From a virus: 64,000 nt of DNA. The position numbers were made by a program, and so were the translations under genes. The notes below the pieces were generated by a model. The model saw nothing but the letters and a program-made list of their open reading frames with translations, was not told where the DNA came from and did no database searches. This document shows positions 55,305 to 63,149 of this stretch, piece by piece (positions within the stretch are counted from its first letter, which is position 1; the number at the start of each line of letters is the position of its first letter). Location: positions 1 through 64,000 of the IMG/VR virus record IMGVR_UViG_3300042542_005394, one strand, 5' to 3'.

Positions 55305-55704
55305 TTGTTAACCTTCCAGTCCACTGGTTTTCATTTTCATGAAATGGTAATGCTATAAATTTTATCTGATTATTTTCACACCATTCTACTTTTTCACGAT
55401 CTCTTTTTTGTGATCTTATAAAGCCCAAAGTATTATGATGGTAAAAGGGTACAAACTTATAATGCTGTTCTCCATGTACTTCTACGCACATCTGAATTAA
55501 TGGTAGATAAAAATCTAGAAATAATGTTTCATTCTTCCTAATTACTACAGGCACCTCTTCCAATATTTGCAAAGTTGGAAAGCATAACATGAGTATTGAG
55601 CGAGCTTTGAGATGCAAATTAGATTTATTGGCAATTTTACCCTTAGCCATATTCCCGGTAAGTTGCCATTGAGATACGTTTCCTTCCAAATCTCTTACTA
55701 TCAT
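55288..55704 (-). CDS. VSR-like PD-(D/E)XK nuclease
   Basis: 138 residues. KARSILMLCFPTLQILEEVP, LFLDFYLPLIQMCVEVHGEQ and KVEWCENNQIKFIALPF follow the order of small VSR/DUF559-type nucleases: a helix with acidic residues, the metal-binding Asp, the E-V-x-G-x-x-H strand and a final strand. Its start overlaps the recA stop by 4 bases. It may act with RecA in recombination-dependent replication; the sequence does not reveal its substrate. Confidence 0.65.
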   Translation of the reverse strand: MIVRDLEGNVSQWQLTGNMAKGKIANKSNLHLKARSILMLCFPTLQILEEVPVVIRKNETLFLDFYLPLIQMCVEVHGEQHYKFVPFYHHNTLGFIRSQKRDREKVEWCENNQIKFIALPFHENENQWTGRLTNEQNS

Positions 55705-56723
55705 CCTTTGATCCCCATTGTCTCCTTAACTTTTAGCCACAGACTTTCGTATACCTCAGGATTGTCTACAAGATACTGGCGAACCTTTTCTGTTCCCTGA
55801 AATTTAGGTTTTGATTCGACCGTTGTTATAGTATACCAAGCTCCTGCTTTATGTATCAGTCCCAAGTCTGAGGCCAGTGTAACTATTTCTGTTTGTTTGT
55901 CAATACCTTGACCATATCTAATATAGCTAGTTATAGTGCCTCCAGGCGGACCTAATGCTGAACACTGTACTTGCCACTGTATTTCTTGACCTATTTGTTG
56001 ACCGTCTTCTGCTGATCCAACTTTCCATGGTCTATGAAATTGAGCTTTTAACTTAATGTCTGTTTGATATGCAATAGCCTGACCGCTTTTCTCTTTCCAT
56101 TCACTATGACCCAAGCCAGGGTTACCCATAAGATGAGTAATACCGATAACAATATTTCTATTGACAGGAATAACATTGGCAACTTTTCTACAAAACTTAG
56201 CCAATAATTTAGCTCCGTCTGCTCTTTGCATCTTGTCCATATCGCTAGTAATTTCGGCCTCTGTACATAATGCGGAGTATGAGTCTATGATTAAAACAGA
56301 TCCAGGTATTTCATTAATAATTCTTTCGCCTATTTGTAGATATTCTTCGGCATGTAATATTTTACCTTGCTTAGACCCTATAACATTAAACCGTGTCAAA
56401 TCAAGGCCAGGTATACCCTCCAGATCTCGTTTTTTAAGCCGTCCCTCAATGTTAAGATAGTATACATTTCGACCTTCGGCAAAGGAACTGTGAGCGTATT
56501 CTTTTCTTTGTGCTGTGGCACAAAAATCTAATGAGGTTGTAGTTTTTCCACATTTTGGTTGACCAGTTAAAATCACAAAACTACCTTCGGGAATTCCACC
56601 ATTTAGAACAATATCCAAAGAGGGACTAACTGGTATTGTGATCAATTTCTTATCCACAATGGAATTACCATTAAGGATAATATCATCGCCAAATTTTTTG
56701 ACTACGTCTTCCTTTAAGCTCAT
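55701..56723 (-). CDS. RecA-like recombinase
   Basis: 340 residues. VSPSLDIVLNGGIPEGSFVI, Walker A GQPKCGKTTTS (about residue 54), NVYYLNIEGR, Walker B SVLIIDSYSALCTE and an L2-like region around THLMGNPGLGHSEWKEKSGQ are in RecA order. It would coat single-stranded DNA and exchange strands, working with SSB and the annealing protein. Length is near bacterial RecA (about 350), with a C-terminal segment EKVRQYLVDNPEVYESL like the RecA C-terminal helices. The start overlaps the previous stop. Confidence 0.9.
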   Translation of the reverse strand: MSLKEDVVKKFGDDIILNGNSIVDKKLITIPVSPSLDIVLNGGIPEGSFVILTGQPKCGKTTTSLDFCATAQRKEYAHSSFAEGRNVYYLNIEGRLKKRDLEGIPGLDLTRFNVIGSKQGKILHAEEYLQIGERIINEIPGSVLIIDSYSALCTEAEITSDMDKMQRADGAKLLAKFCRKVANVIPVNRNIVIGITHLMGNPGLGHSEWKEKSGQAIAYQTDIKLKAQFHRPWKVGSAEDGQQIGQEIQWQVQCSALGPPGGTITSYIRYGQGIDKQTEIVTLASDLGLIHKAGAWYTITTVESKPKFQGTEKVRQYLVDNPEVYESLWLKVKETMGIKG

Positions 56724-57142
56724 TATTCTAAATCCTTCAGTTTTGAAATAATATTATTTTTAGTATTTTGTTGTTTTCCGAATTTAACGTTTGAGCTTCT
56801 ATCTATCTCTAACGTAATTTGTTTATTTTCTGAAGCTATCAATGCTTCCTGTTGTTCTATGATAGCTGGCAGATGGGGCGCTCGCAACGAATATATTCTT
56901 TTTCCAACATCAGTAGCAAGCGCCTTTATAATTGCTTTTGAACTATATTTTTTTAGCAATTTATGAGCAGAGCCTATTTGATTCCTATAAAAAGTTGCCC
57001 ATTTTTTTTCTACCCAAAACCTATAGTGCAGATCTTCTTTTTGGGAGACTGCTTTTCTTTCACAGATGATTTCTGTTATAAATTGAGCTGCTGATACTGG
57101 CTTATTGTTGGAATAACGAGATAGATATGTATCATTTTTCAT
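56723..57142 (-). CDS. Hypothetical protein upstream of recA
   Basis: 139 residues from the ATG at 57142; an in-frame start at 57202 would overlap the previous gene by 71 bases. Not assigned to a family. Its first half, YLSRYSNNKPVSAAQFITEI ... RFWVEKKWATFYRNQI, looks like a conserved aromatic and basic helical core of a phage protein type I have seen near RecA genes. Overlaps recA by one base. Likely a real gene with an unknown part in recombination or replication. Confidence 0.6.
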   Translation of the reverse strand: MKNDTYLSRYSNNKPVSAAQFITEIICERKAVSQKEDLHYRFWVEKKWATFYRNQIGSAHKLLKKYSSKAIIKALATDVGKRIYSLRAPHLPAIIEQQEALIASENKQITLEIDRSSNVKFGKQQNTKNNIISKLKDLE

Positions 57143-57554
57143 GTTTTTTATTAGAGTGGATAATCCTGCAAGTTTCTTCCAAAGTAGTATGGAACTTATC
57201 AAAAAACTTATCTATATGTGGTTTATAGTCATCGTCTGTTTGTATAGGTATGTGGTAAAATTTTTCTATTATATCAACAATTGACAATAGTTGTCCGTGT
57301 TCACCTATCTGAGAAGCCTCTGCTTTGATTATAAAAACCAATTCATTAGGAGAGCCTGTAATATTTTTCTTTTTGATAATATCAGGATGCTCTGTGGATA
57401 AATCTATATACGGATCAACTATGTCTTCTAGTTTTTGATTTTTTTGATTTTTTTGATCTTCTAAAGAGGATAATAACTTGTTTTGAATCTTGTCTAGTAT
57501 TTGTTTTTCTTCATCGGATAGTTCGTTTACAATTTCTTGGAAAAAATCAGACAT
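57132..57554 (-). CDS. Hypothetical acidic protein
   Basis: 140 residues, function unknown. Helical N-terminus (FFQEIVNELSDEEKQILDKI) followed by a microrepeat KNQKNQK, encoded by three near-identical 9-base units around 57431-57457, then a mixed segment ELVFIIKAEASQIGE. Starts 2 bases before the upstream gene ends; ATG at 57554. The repeat is a likely slippage site that can change the linker length without breaking the frame. Confidence 0.55.
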   Translation of the reverse strand: MSDFFQEIVNELSDEEKQILDKIQNKLLSSLEDQKNQKNQKLEDIVDPYIDLSTEHPDIIKKKNITGSPNELVFIIKAEASQIGEHGQLLSIVDIIEKFYHIPIQTDDDYKPHIDKFFDKFHTTLEETCRIIHSNKKHEK

Positions 57555-57556
57555 AA

Positions 57557-57898
57557 TTATTTACTATATGGTCTATAGATACCTTTCTGGATTTTGGAAG
57601 AAGAATTAGTATTCTTTTTTAAATCATCATTCAATTGAGATGCTTCTTTGGTCATTATAGCTACGCTTCGAGTTTTATTAGAAGACTCTGTTATCATAAG
57701 GTTTTTGGATCGTGATCCATTAACCGGCGAAGTTTTGGTTTGCAAACCTTTTTCTGAAGTCTTATTAGCGTATTCTATTATAGTATTTGCAATTTGTGTT
57801 TTACCAAGTTTTGTCTCTGCAACTATAGCTTCAGTGTCTAAACCCTGACTACTCAACCATAATATCGCATACTTTTGCATTTTATTTATTCTAGCCAT
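57557..57898 (-). CDS. Small HTH-like protein
   Basis: 113 residues. The first 45 residues, MQKYAILWLSSQGLDTEAIV then KLGKTQIANTIIEYA, form a three-helix pattern like a helix-turn-helix of the sigma/resolvase type. The C-terminal half (NLMITESSNKTRSVAIMTKE) is a separate short segment ending in GIYRPYSK. Could be a small DNA-binding regulator of middle or late genes; inference from motif only. TAATG overlap with the gene upstream. Confidence 0.55.
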   Translation of the reverse strand: MARINKMQKYAILWLSSQGLDTEAIVAETKLGKTQIANTIIEYANKTSEKGLQTKTSPVNGSRSKNLMITESSNKTRSVAIMTKEASQLNDDLKKNTNSSSKIQKGIYRPYSK

Positions 57899-58290
57899 TA
57901 CTCGTGCTCCCTTTCTGCATTAATTAACCATGATACATTTTTTGTGTTCAAGAACTCTAAATACATATTAAAAACCTTTTGTCCTACTTCTTTGAATCTG
58001 TCGTTGGATCTACAAATCCTATTAAGAAATGTATGAGTTTTTTCTTGTCCATAGATTGATAAAGGATTATAGAACTTACCGTTGTTTCCTAGTCTAATGC
58101 TGTATTTTAGAGTACCGTTTTTTCTTGTGGTTTTTTTAGCAAATACCGAACTATTCTCTTCCTCAACCCTTGCTCTATTGGATTCATCTATAAAAGATTC
58201 GTGATCTCGCAGAGTATAGAACTCTACTGTTTCTTCAGTGTTGATTTTTTTTGTAAATAAACTACTGGGCTTAAAAATAAAATTATCCAT
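57898..58290 (-). CDS. Hypothetical protein
   Basis: 130 residues; a mix of strands and basic helices with KNGTLKYSIRLGNNGKFYNP and FKEVGQKVFNMYLEFL. No domain recognised. Coupled to both neighbours by overlaps of 1 to 8 bases within the small-gene run between the HNH nuclease and recA. Confidence 0.55.
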   Translation of the reverse strand: MDNFIFKPSSLFTKKINTEETVEFYTLRDHESFIDESNRARVEEENSSVFAKKTTRKNGTLKYSIRLGNNGKFYNPLSIYGQEKTHTFLNRICRSNDRFKEVGQKVFNMYLEFLNTKNVSWLINAEREHE

Positions 58291-58645
58291 CTTGTCTCCA
58301 TTTAATTTTCTGCTTGGGCCTTTGTAATCTGCTCATACCTTTTGGAAGTTCTTTAGTAGAAGCGGGTTCTTTATATTCATTATGTTTTTTGCCCAAGTGA
58401 GCCTTGTGGTCTTCGCTCATCTTATCTCTATTCCTATTTGCCAGATCTCCAATAGTTTTTAACTCGCTGTCGCTTTTCTTTATTGATGTATTTAAAGTAA
58501 GTAGATCCTCAACATAAAGTCTTGATACTTTTTTATCTTTATTACAAGATGGACAAATCTTTTTAGATTTATCATATTGCTGTAAAGATAGATAAAGCTC
58601 GAATTTTTCTTTACATCCGTCGCAAAAAAATGAATATGTTGGCAT
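58283..58645 (-). CDS. FmdB-type zinc ribbon protein
   Basis: 120 residues. MPTYSFFCDGCKEKFELYLS with a second pair CPSCNKDKK is the Zinc_ribbon_8/FmdB pattern (MPxYxFxCxxC ... CPxC). The rest is charged and probably disordered, ending in LQRPKQKIKWRQ. FmdB-like proteins are small putative regulators or RNA/DNA-binding factors; what this one binds is unknown. Starts 3 bases after the HNH gene. Confidence 0.75.
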   Translation of the reverse strand: MPTYSFFCDGCKEKFELYLSLQQYDKSKKICPSCNKDKKVSRLYVEDLLTLNTSIKKSDSELKTIGDLANRNRDKMSEDHKAHLGKKHNEYKEPASTKELPKGMSRLQRPKQKIKWRQDG

Positions 58646-58648
58646 GTT

Positions 58649-59224
58649 TTATATATAGGAATCAGGCAAATAAATTTTCCATTCGTTCGGTATGTCTGAT
58701 CTTATTCTAAGAAGAAAGTGAGATATAGGCAAGTACTTGGGGCTTTTATTTGGTATCATCGGAAGATTTCTAATAGGCATATTAGCCTGTTTAGGTGTTC
58801 TATTTCCTTTTTTACGATTACATTCTACGCAAGCTGTTACTATATTTGTCCAATTCGTTGGTGATCCATTCTTATTTTTCCATAATGATTTTGGAATAAC
58901 ATGATCATAGGTTAATTTAGCTATTTCTTTAGTTTCTCCACAATACTGACAGCTATAATTATCTCTTATAAAAATATTTTTTCTAGAGAAATTAACTTTA
59001 GCATTATTCACTCTAAAATATTTAGATGTTCTTATCACTGCTGGTATTGGAAATTTTTTGTTATTAGTACCATTAATATAATCATTTTTGTAGAAGTCTA
59101 TAACTTCTATATGAGAATGATTGCTATCTATTAATGACCATGTTATAGCTCTTTTCCAATCAACAATAGCTAATGGCGTAAAATCAGCATTTAACACCAA
59201 GCATTTACTGTGTCTTATTTTCAT
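58649..59224 (-). CDS. HNH endonuclease
   Basis: 191 residues. The N-terminal block KCLVLNADFTPLAIVDWKRA, the zinc-finger half CQYCG, the catalytic segment LTYDHVIPKSLWK with its His, and CVECNRKKGN complete an HNH fold with four structural cysteines. Family members cut DNA in packaging, restriction or homing; the sequence does not tell which. It overlaps phoH by 20 bases. A homing origin is possible, but nothing here marks an intron or intein next to it. Confidence 0.85.
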   Translation of the reverse strand: MKIRHSKCLVLNADFTPLAIVDWKRAITWSLIDSNHSHIEVIDFYKNDYINGTNNKKFPIPAVIRTSKYFRVNNAKVNFSRKNIFIRDNYSCQYCGETKEIAKLTYDHVIPKSLWKNKNGSPTNWTNIVTACVECNRKKGNRTPKQANMPIRNLPMIPNKSPKYLPISHFLLRIRSDIPNEWKIYLPDSYI

Positions 59225-59930
59225 TTTCGAAAGAATCTAAACGATGAATAATTTTGCCGATAATTGGATTTCTAACAATATCAGATGATGTTAATTTTGC
59301 AATACCTATACCTTCAACACCTTCAAGAACGCTCATCATATTATAAAAGCCGCCCTGCATGTGTCTATGTAAATCTGATTGGCTGGTATCTCCTGTTACA
59401 ACCATCTTGCTATTCATGCCAATTCGAGTCAATAACATTTTAAGTTGATCATAGGAAGCATTTTGACATTCGTCAGCAACAATAAAGCAATTATGAAAGT
59501 TTCGCCCTCTCATTAAGCCCAATGGTACAATCTCTATTTTGTTATTGATTTTCAGATTAGCATATTGTGCTGCTGGAATAAAATAATTTATTTCATCTAG
59601 TAAGGGCAGTAGATATGGATGAAGTTTTTCTTCAGCACTTCCGGGTAAGTATCCTAATTTTTCTCCAGATTCTACTACTGGCCTTGTAATAATAATCTTT
59701 TTAACTTTTTCATCTAATAAATACTCTAGAGCTAAACCTACGGCTATATGACTTTTGCCGCTACCAGCTACTCCTTGACAGAAAGTTATAACGTTTTCTG
59801 CTACGGTTCTGATGTATTCCTTTTGATTATCTGTTCTTGGTTTTAGTCTGTTTCTATAAGCATCTGGCATCCTGATTTCGTTTGTTGCGTCTATAACTTT
59901 ACTTTTCTTCTTATTGGGTTTTTTTCTCAA
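59205..59930 (-). CDS. phoH: PhoH-family ATPase
   Basis: 241 residues. Walker A GVAGSGKSHIA, the block IIITRPVVESGEKLGYLPG, Walker B CFIVADECQNAS and sensor MVVTGDTSQSDL are characteristic of PhoH, a P-loop RNA-helicase-like ATPase widely carried by phages. The TTG start at 59930 is supported by AAAGGG 6 bases upstream; ATG at 59870 is the alternative and would lose a Lys-rich tail. The ribosome binding site lies inside one arm of a 10-bp inverted repeat, so translation may be controlled by leader structure. Exact role in infection is unsettled. Confidence 0.9.
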   Translation of the reverse strand: MRKKPNKKKSKVIDATNEIRMPDAYRNRLKPRTDNQKEYIRTVAENVITFCQGVAGSGKSHIAVGLALEYLLDEKVKKIIITRPVVESGEKLGYLPGSAEEKLHPYLLPLLDEINYFIPAAQYANLKINNKIEIVPLGLMRGRNFHNCFIVADECQNASYDQLKMLLTRIGMNSKMVVTGDTSQSDLHRHMQGGFYNMMSVLEGVEGIGIAKLTSSDIVRNPIIGKIIHRLDSFENENKTQ

Positions 59931-59937
59931 GTTAGGC

Positions 59938-59994
59938 CCTTTATTAATAGAATTAGTAAAACCAATGCATATTAAAATACACCGTTAATAAAGG
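59938..59994 (-). promoter_or_regulatory. Inverted repeat in phoH leader covering the ribosome binding site
   Basis: CCTTTATTAA at 59938-59947 and TTAATAAAGG at 59985-59994 are perfect reverse complements over 10 bases with 37 bases between. In the transcript the second arm contains most of the AAAGGG site placed 6 bases before the phoH TTG start, so pairing would hide it. Alternatively the palindrome is a DNA operator. Confidence 0.55.
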
Positions 59995-60003
59995 CTATTT
60001 ATA

Positions 60004-60372
60004 TTATTTTAACACAAAATTCTCTAGATTTGGAGCTTTCCATCCCTCTGGTTTTAGCACCTTGCCGTCCTCTCTTTTCTTTACTTTTCCTGTTACAGAA
60101 TCAATCTTGTCAAAATTGGTACGCATTACCTCATCCCAACCAGCTTCTCCATTTGCTCCCATACTATTGATAGCTCCCACAGTAACTACTATTATATCTA
60201 TTAGAGCATCTAGAATTTCAACTCTGTCATTAGCGTCTATAGCCTCTTGTAATTCTTGAGTTTCTTCCTTGATCAAAGTATGATACATATTTAACTGCTT
60301 TTCATTAAACTCACATACTGTCTGATCACAAGCCACCATAAACTTAGTCTGGTCCTGAAATACGTTTCCCAT
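60004..60372 (-). CDS. MazG/HisE-like NTP pyrophosphohydrolase
   Basis: 122 residues. LIKEETQELQEAIDANDRVE followed by EILDALIDIIVVTVGAI shows the ExxE ... ExxD metal-binding helices of the all-alpha NTP pyrophosphatase superfamily. Such phage enzymes hydrolyse nucleoside triphosphates or derivatives, perhaps cleaning non-canonical dNTPs. Its place between nrdA and phoH fits nucleotide metabolism. AAAGGA lies 11 bases before the ATG. Confidence 0.82.
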   Translation of the reverse strand: MGNVFQDQTKFMVACDQTVCEFNEKQLNMYHTLIKEETQELQEAIDANDRVEILDALIDIIVVTVGAINSMGANGEAGWDEVMRTNFDKIDSVTGKVKKREDGKVLKPEGWKAPNLENFVLK

Positions 60373-60399
60373 AATTTACTTTTGTCCTTTCATGATTGA

Positions 60400-62049
60400 T
60401 TATGATTCACAACTACTACACGTTAAAATACTTCTAGCTAATTCCTGAGCAGGATTGCTCGATCTCTGATAATAAAATGTCTTAATTCCATTTTCCCATC
60501 CAAAAATCAATAACTCGCTCACTTCTTTAGCCGGACAGTTTGGAGGTATCATTAAGTTAAGAGATACTGCCTGATCTATATATTTCTGACGTTGTATATT
60601 TTGAATAACAATTTCTTTCTGACTTATTTCGCCAAAAGTCTTAAAGATATTTTTTTCTTCTTGTGTGAGAAAATCTAAATGCTGAACACTACCACCCCTA
60701 ACAAGAATATCTTTCCATACTTCTTCTGTGTCTTGATTTTTGTCCTTTAGGAGTTTTTTAAGGTATGGATTTTTGTATGTGAAACTACCTTTAGCCAGTT
60801 TCTTCACAAAGTAGTTACTATTTAAAGGTTCGATGGATGGACTCACTTGCCCTAAAATAAAACTACTGCTCGTAGTGGGCGCCACAGCGACTGTGGTGAC
60901 GTTTCTACGTCCATAGCCCTTGAGCAATTCTGGCTCTCCATACCTATGAGCTAATTCTACAGAAGCCTTGTCTGCCTTAGATTTTATTGTTTTCCATACG
61001 TCTACATTTAAAGCTTTTGCTCCCATAGACTCAAAAGGAACCATCTTAGACTGTAATAATGAATGCCAGCCAAGAACCCCCATACCTAATGCTCTTTGGT
61101 TTTTAGCAAAATTATGAGAAGACTCCATAAATTGACTATTAGCAGTTTTTCTAATGAACTCCTCATTGACTGCATCAAGAAAATATACTAAAGTTTCTAT
61201 TGCGTCTGTTTCCTTGATCTCGTCCCAATGCAATAAATTAAGACTAGACAATACACAAACAAAACTATTATCCTCATCAGAAAATAGTGTAATTTCTGAG
61301 CATAGATTTGATGACTTAATTTTTAGTCTTTTGTCTTTATATGGCTGAGGAGCAACATTGTTAACATTATCGCTAAACATAATATATGGATAGCCTGTCT
61401 GAAATCTCTTTTGAATTATTTTTGCCCAAATTTTTCTTTTTTCTTTGTCTCCATTAACCATATCTTTCATCCACTCATCACCTATGGTAACACCAATACT
61501 CATATTTTGAATGGGATGACCCTCACTGCGTATTTGTAGAAACTCTTCTATATCAGGATGTTCTACAGGAAGATATGCAGCAAACGAACCTCTACGAGCA
61601 GAGCCTTGGGACACAACCTCAGCAACCTTGTCAAATAACTCCATAAAATGCACAGGACCACTACTTTCTCCACCAACACTTATCTTAGCTCCTCTAGCTC
61701 TAAGATCTCCAAAATAACCACTGGTGCCTCCACCTAATTTGCTCATCATACCAACTTCTGCTACTTTATTCAATATGCCATCCATAGTATCTGGAATATA
61801 AGAATTAAAGCAGGAAACTGGAAGCCCTCTATCGTTGCCAAAATTAGTCCACACTGGGGTTGCTAGACTATAGAAACCTCTACTCATATAGTCTTCGAAT
61901 TTGTCAGCAAATCCTTCTGTGTTTAGGATAGCTTGAGCCGTTTCGGCAATTTGTCTAACTCTAGTTTCCGGAGTTATTCCTTCTTTAAGATATCCTCTTT
62001 CCAAGAAAATGCGACTATGAGAGTTAAGCCAGTAATATTTTTTATTCAT
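60400..62049 (-). CDS. nrdA: Class I ribonucleotide reductase alpha subunit
   Basis: 549 residues, compact because the N-terminal ATP cone is missing. Redox Cys80 (PVSCFNSYI), active-site NLCSE (Asn248, Cys250, Glu252), partner Cys265 (VCVLSSLN), tyrosines in TFYYQRS and C-terminal CSSC (Cys544, Cys547) make up the radical and redox pathway. It reduces ribonucleotides to deoxyribonucleotides for phage DNA with the NrdB encoded just upstream. Lack of the cone suggests weak or no dATP shut-off, common in phage enzymes. Confidence 0.95.
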   Translation of the reverse strand: MNKKYYWLNSHSRIFLERGYLKEGITPETRVRQIAETAQAILNTEGFADKFEDYMSRGFYSLATPVWTNFGNDRGLPVSCFNSYIPDTMDGILNKVAEVGMMSKLGGGTSGYFGDLRARGAKISVGGESSGPVHFMELFDKVAEVVSQGSARRGSFAAYLPVEHPDIEEFLQIRSEGHPIQNMSIGVTIGDEWMKDMVNGDKEKRKIWAKIIQKRFQTGYPYIMFSDNVNNVAPQPYKDKRLKIKSSNLCSEITLFSDEDNSFVCVLSSLNLLHWDEIKETDAIETLVYFLDAVNEEFIRKTANSQFMESSHNFAKNQRALGMGVLGWHSLLQSKMVPFESMGAKALNVDVWKTIKSKADKASVELAHRYGEPELLKGYGRRNVTTVAVAPTTSSSFILGQVSPSIEPLNSNYFVKKLAKGSFTYKNPYLKKLLKDKNQDTEEVWKDILVRGGSVQHLDFLTQEEKNIFKTFGEISQKEIVIQNIQRQKYIDQAVSLNLMIPPNCPAKEVSELLIFGWENGIKTFYYQRSSNPAQELARSILTCSSCES

Positions 62050-62074
62050 TGTTATTTCTATTATAATCCTTCAA

Positions 62075-63046
62075 CTAAAATAAATCATTAGCATCGAAAC
62101 TTTGAGAATGTTTAGCATACTCCACAGGACGACTATGGAAAAAATCTGTCATGTTATTACCTAATATTTGTTCATCAAACCAAGATGTTTTTGAGATTAT
62201 TTCCTTGTCAGCTTCAAAAATAGCATCGTACCCTATTTGTTTTAAAGACTCATTCATCCTATTCTTTATGAATTCTTTGAGGAGATCAGAGCTAAGTTTC
62301 TCATGGTCGTATCCATTTACTATCCACTCTATAATTTGACACTCATACTTGATGGCATCTTTGGCTTCGTGTTCTATTTTAGCTTTCAGTTCCTCATCAA
62401 ACAGCTCAGGATGTTCGCTTTTGATCGTGTTTATAATTTTAATACCAATCATAGCATGAAGGTTTTCTTCTCTGCTGGTATATTCTACTTGTTTGTTAGT
62501 ATCTTTCAACAAGTTTTTATATCTGCCAAAAAAGCTAATAGTATAAAACTGAGAGAACAAAGCAATGTTTTCTACAAACAAAGTAAAAAGAATTAGTGAG
62601 TAAATAAATTGTTTTTTGTTGTTATCATGAAATTTATGTAGATGTTTGCGTAGATAATTTACTCTGCCCTTAATGATATCTAATTTGAGAATATCATCGA
62701 AAGCATCATCTATGCCTAAGACTTCTAGCAGTCTCTCATAGGCATCTCCATGAATGACTTCCACATTAGCCATTACATAACCCATATCATTAATACTTGG
62801 GTGAGGCAGATTATCTCCCAATTTGGCCCAAAACTTTTTGACACTAATTTCTAGTTGGCCTATTGTTGATAATGCTCTTATAACTATCTCTCGTTCTTGA
62901 TCGGTCAAATTAACTTTAAAATCTTGAGTATCGCTACTAAAATTAAACTCTTTATCTGTCCAGAACCCGTTGTGCATGGCCGTTATGAATTCTTGTGTCC
63001 AAGGATAATTGTCTGGTTTGCGAGATATTTGTTCTTCAAAAATCAT
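62075..63046 (-). CDS. nrdB: Class I ribonucleotide reductase beta subunit
   Basis: 323 residues. By sequence order the metal ligands are Glu66, Glu96 and His99 (VEVIHGDAY), Glu159 (FVENIALF), and Glu194 and His197 (REENLHAM). Tyr103, four residues after His99, takes the place of the radical Tyr122 of E. coli. The first ligand appears to be Glu where E. coli uses Asp. AAAGGTG lies 5 bases before the ATG. Transcribed ahead of nrdA with a 25-base gap; the 100-base space before it contains an inverted repeat. Confidence 0.94.
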   Translation of the reverse strand: MIFEEQISRKPDNYPWTQEFITAMHNGFWTDKEFNFSSDTQDFKVNLTDQEREIVIRALSTIGQLEISVKKFWAKLGDNLPHPSINDMGYVMANVEVIHGDAYERLLEVLGIDDAFDDILKLDIIKGRVNYLRKHLHKFHDNNKKQFIYSLILFTLFVENIALFSQFYTISFFGRYKNLLKDTNKQVEYTSREENLHAMIGIKIINTIKSEHPELFDEELKAKIEHEAKDAIKYECQIIEWIVNGYDHEKLSSDLLKEFIKNRMNESLKQIGYDAIFEADKEIISKTSWFDEQILGNNMTDFFHSRPVEYAKHSQSFDANDLF

Positions 63047-63074
63047 ATAAGCACCTTTTGTGGTCGGATTATGG

Positions 63075-63106
63075 GAATACGTTCCATATACACCGCGACC
63101 GTATTC
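63075..63106. promoter_or_regulatory. Inverted repeat upstream of nrdB
   Basis: GAATACG (63075-63081) and CGTATTC (63100-63106) are perfect 7-bp inverted arms 18 bases apart, 29 to 60 bases before the nrdB start. It could be an operator or a leader hairpin. It does not match the NrdR box as I know it. The minus-strand TATACT beside it (63114-63109) could be a -10 element, but no -35 was found. Confidence 0.35.
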
Positions 63107-63149
63107 AGTATACTAGAGTTTCTGGTGTTCTGGGGAAGGTCGAAATTTT

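Noticed and set aside
57425-57460. Short 9-base microrepeat as a regulatory element
   Set aside because: It lies in frame within a gene and encodes a KNQ repeat; a simple slippage tract explains it.
58649-59224. HNH gene as a homing element interrupting phoH
   Set aside because: phoH is complete and simply overlaps the HNH gene by 20 bases.
63047-63149. NrdR box upstream of nrdB
   Set aside because: The inverted repeat GAATACG/CGTATTC does not fit the known NrdR consensus in sequence or spacing.
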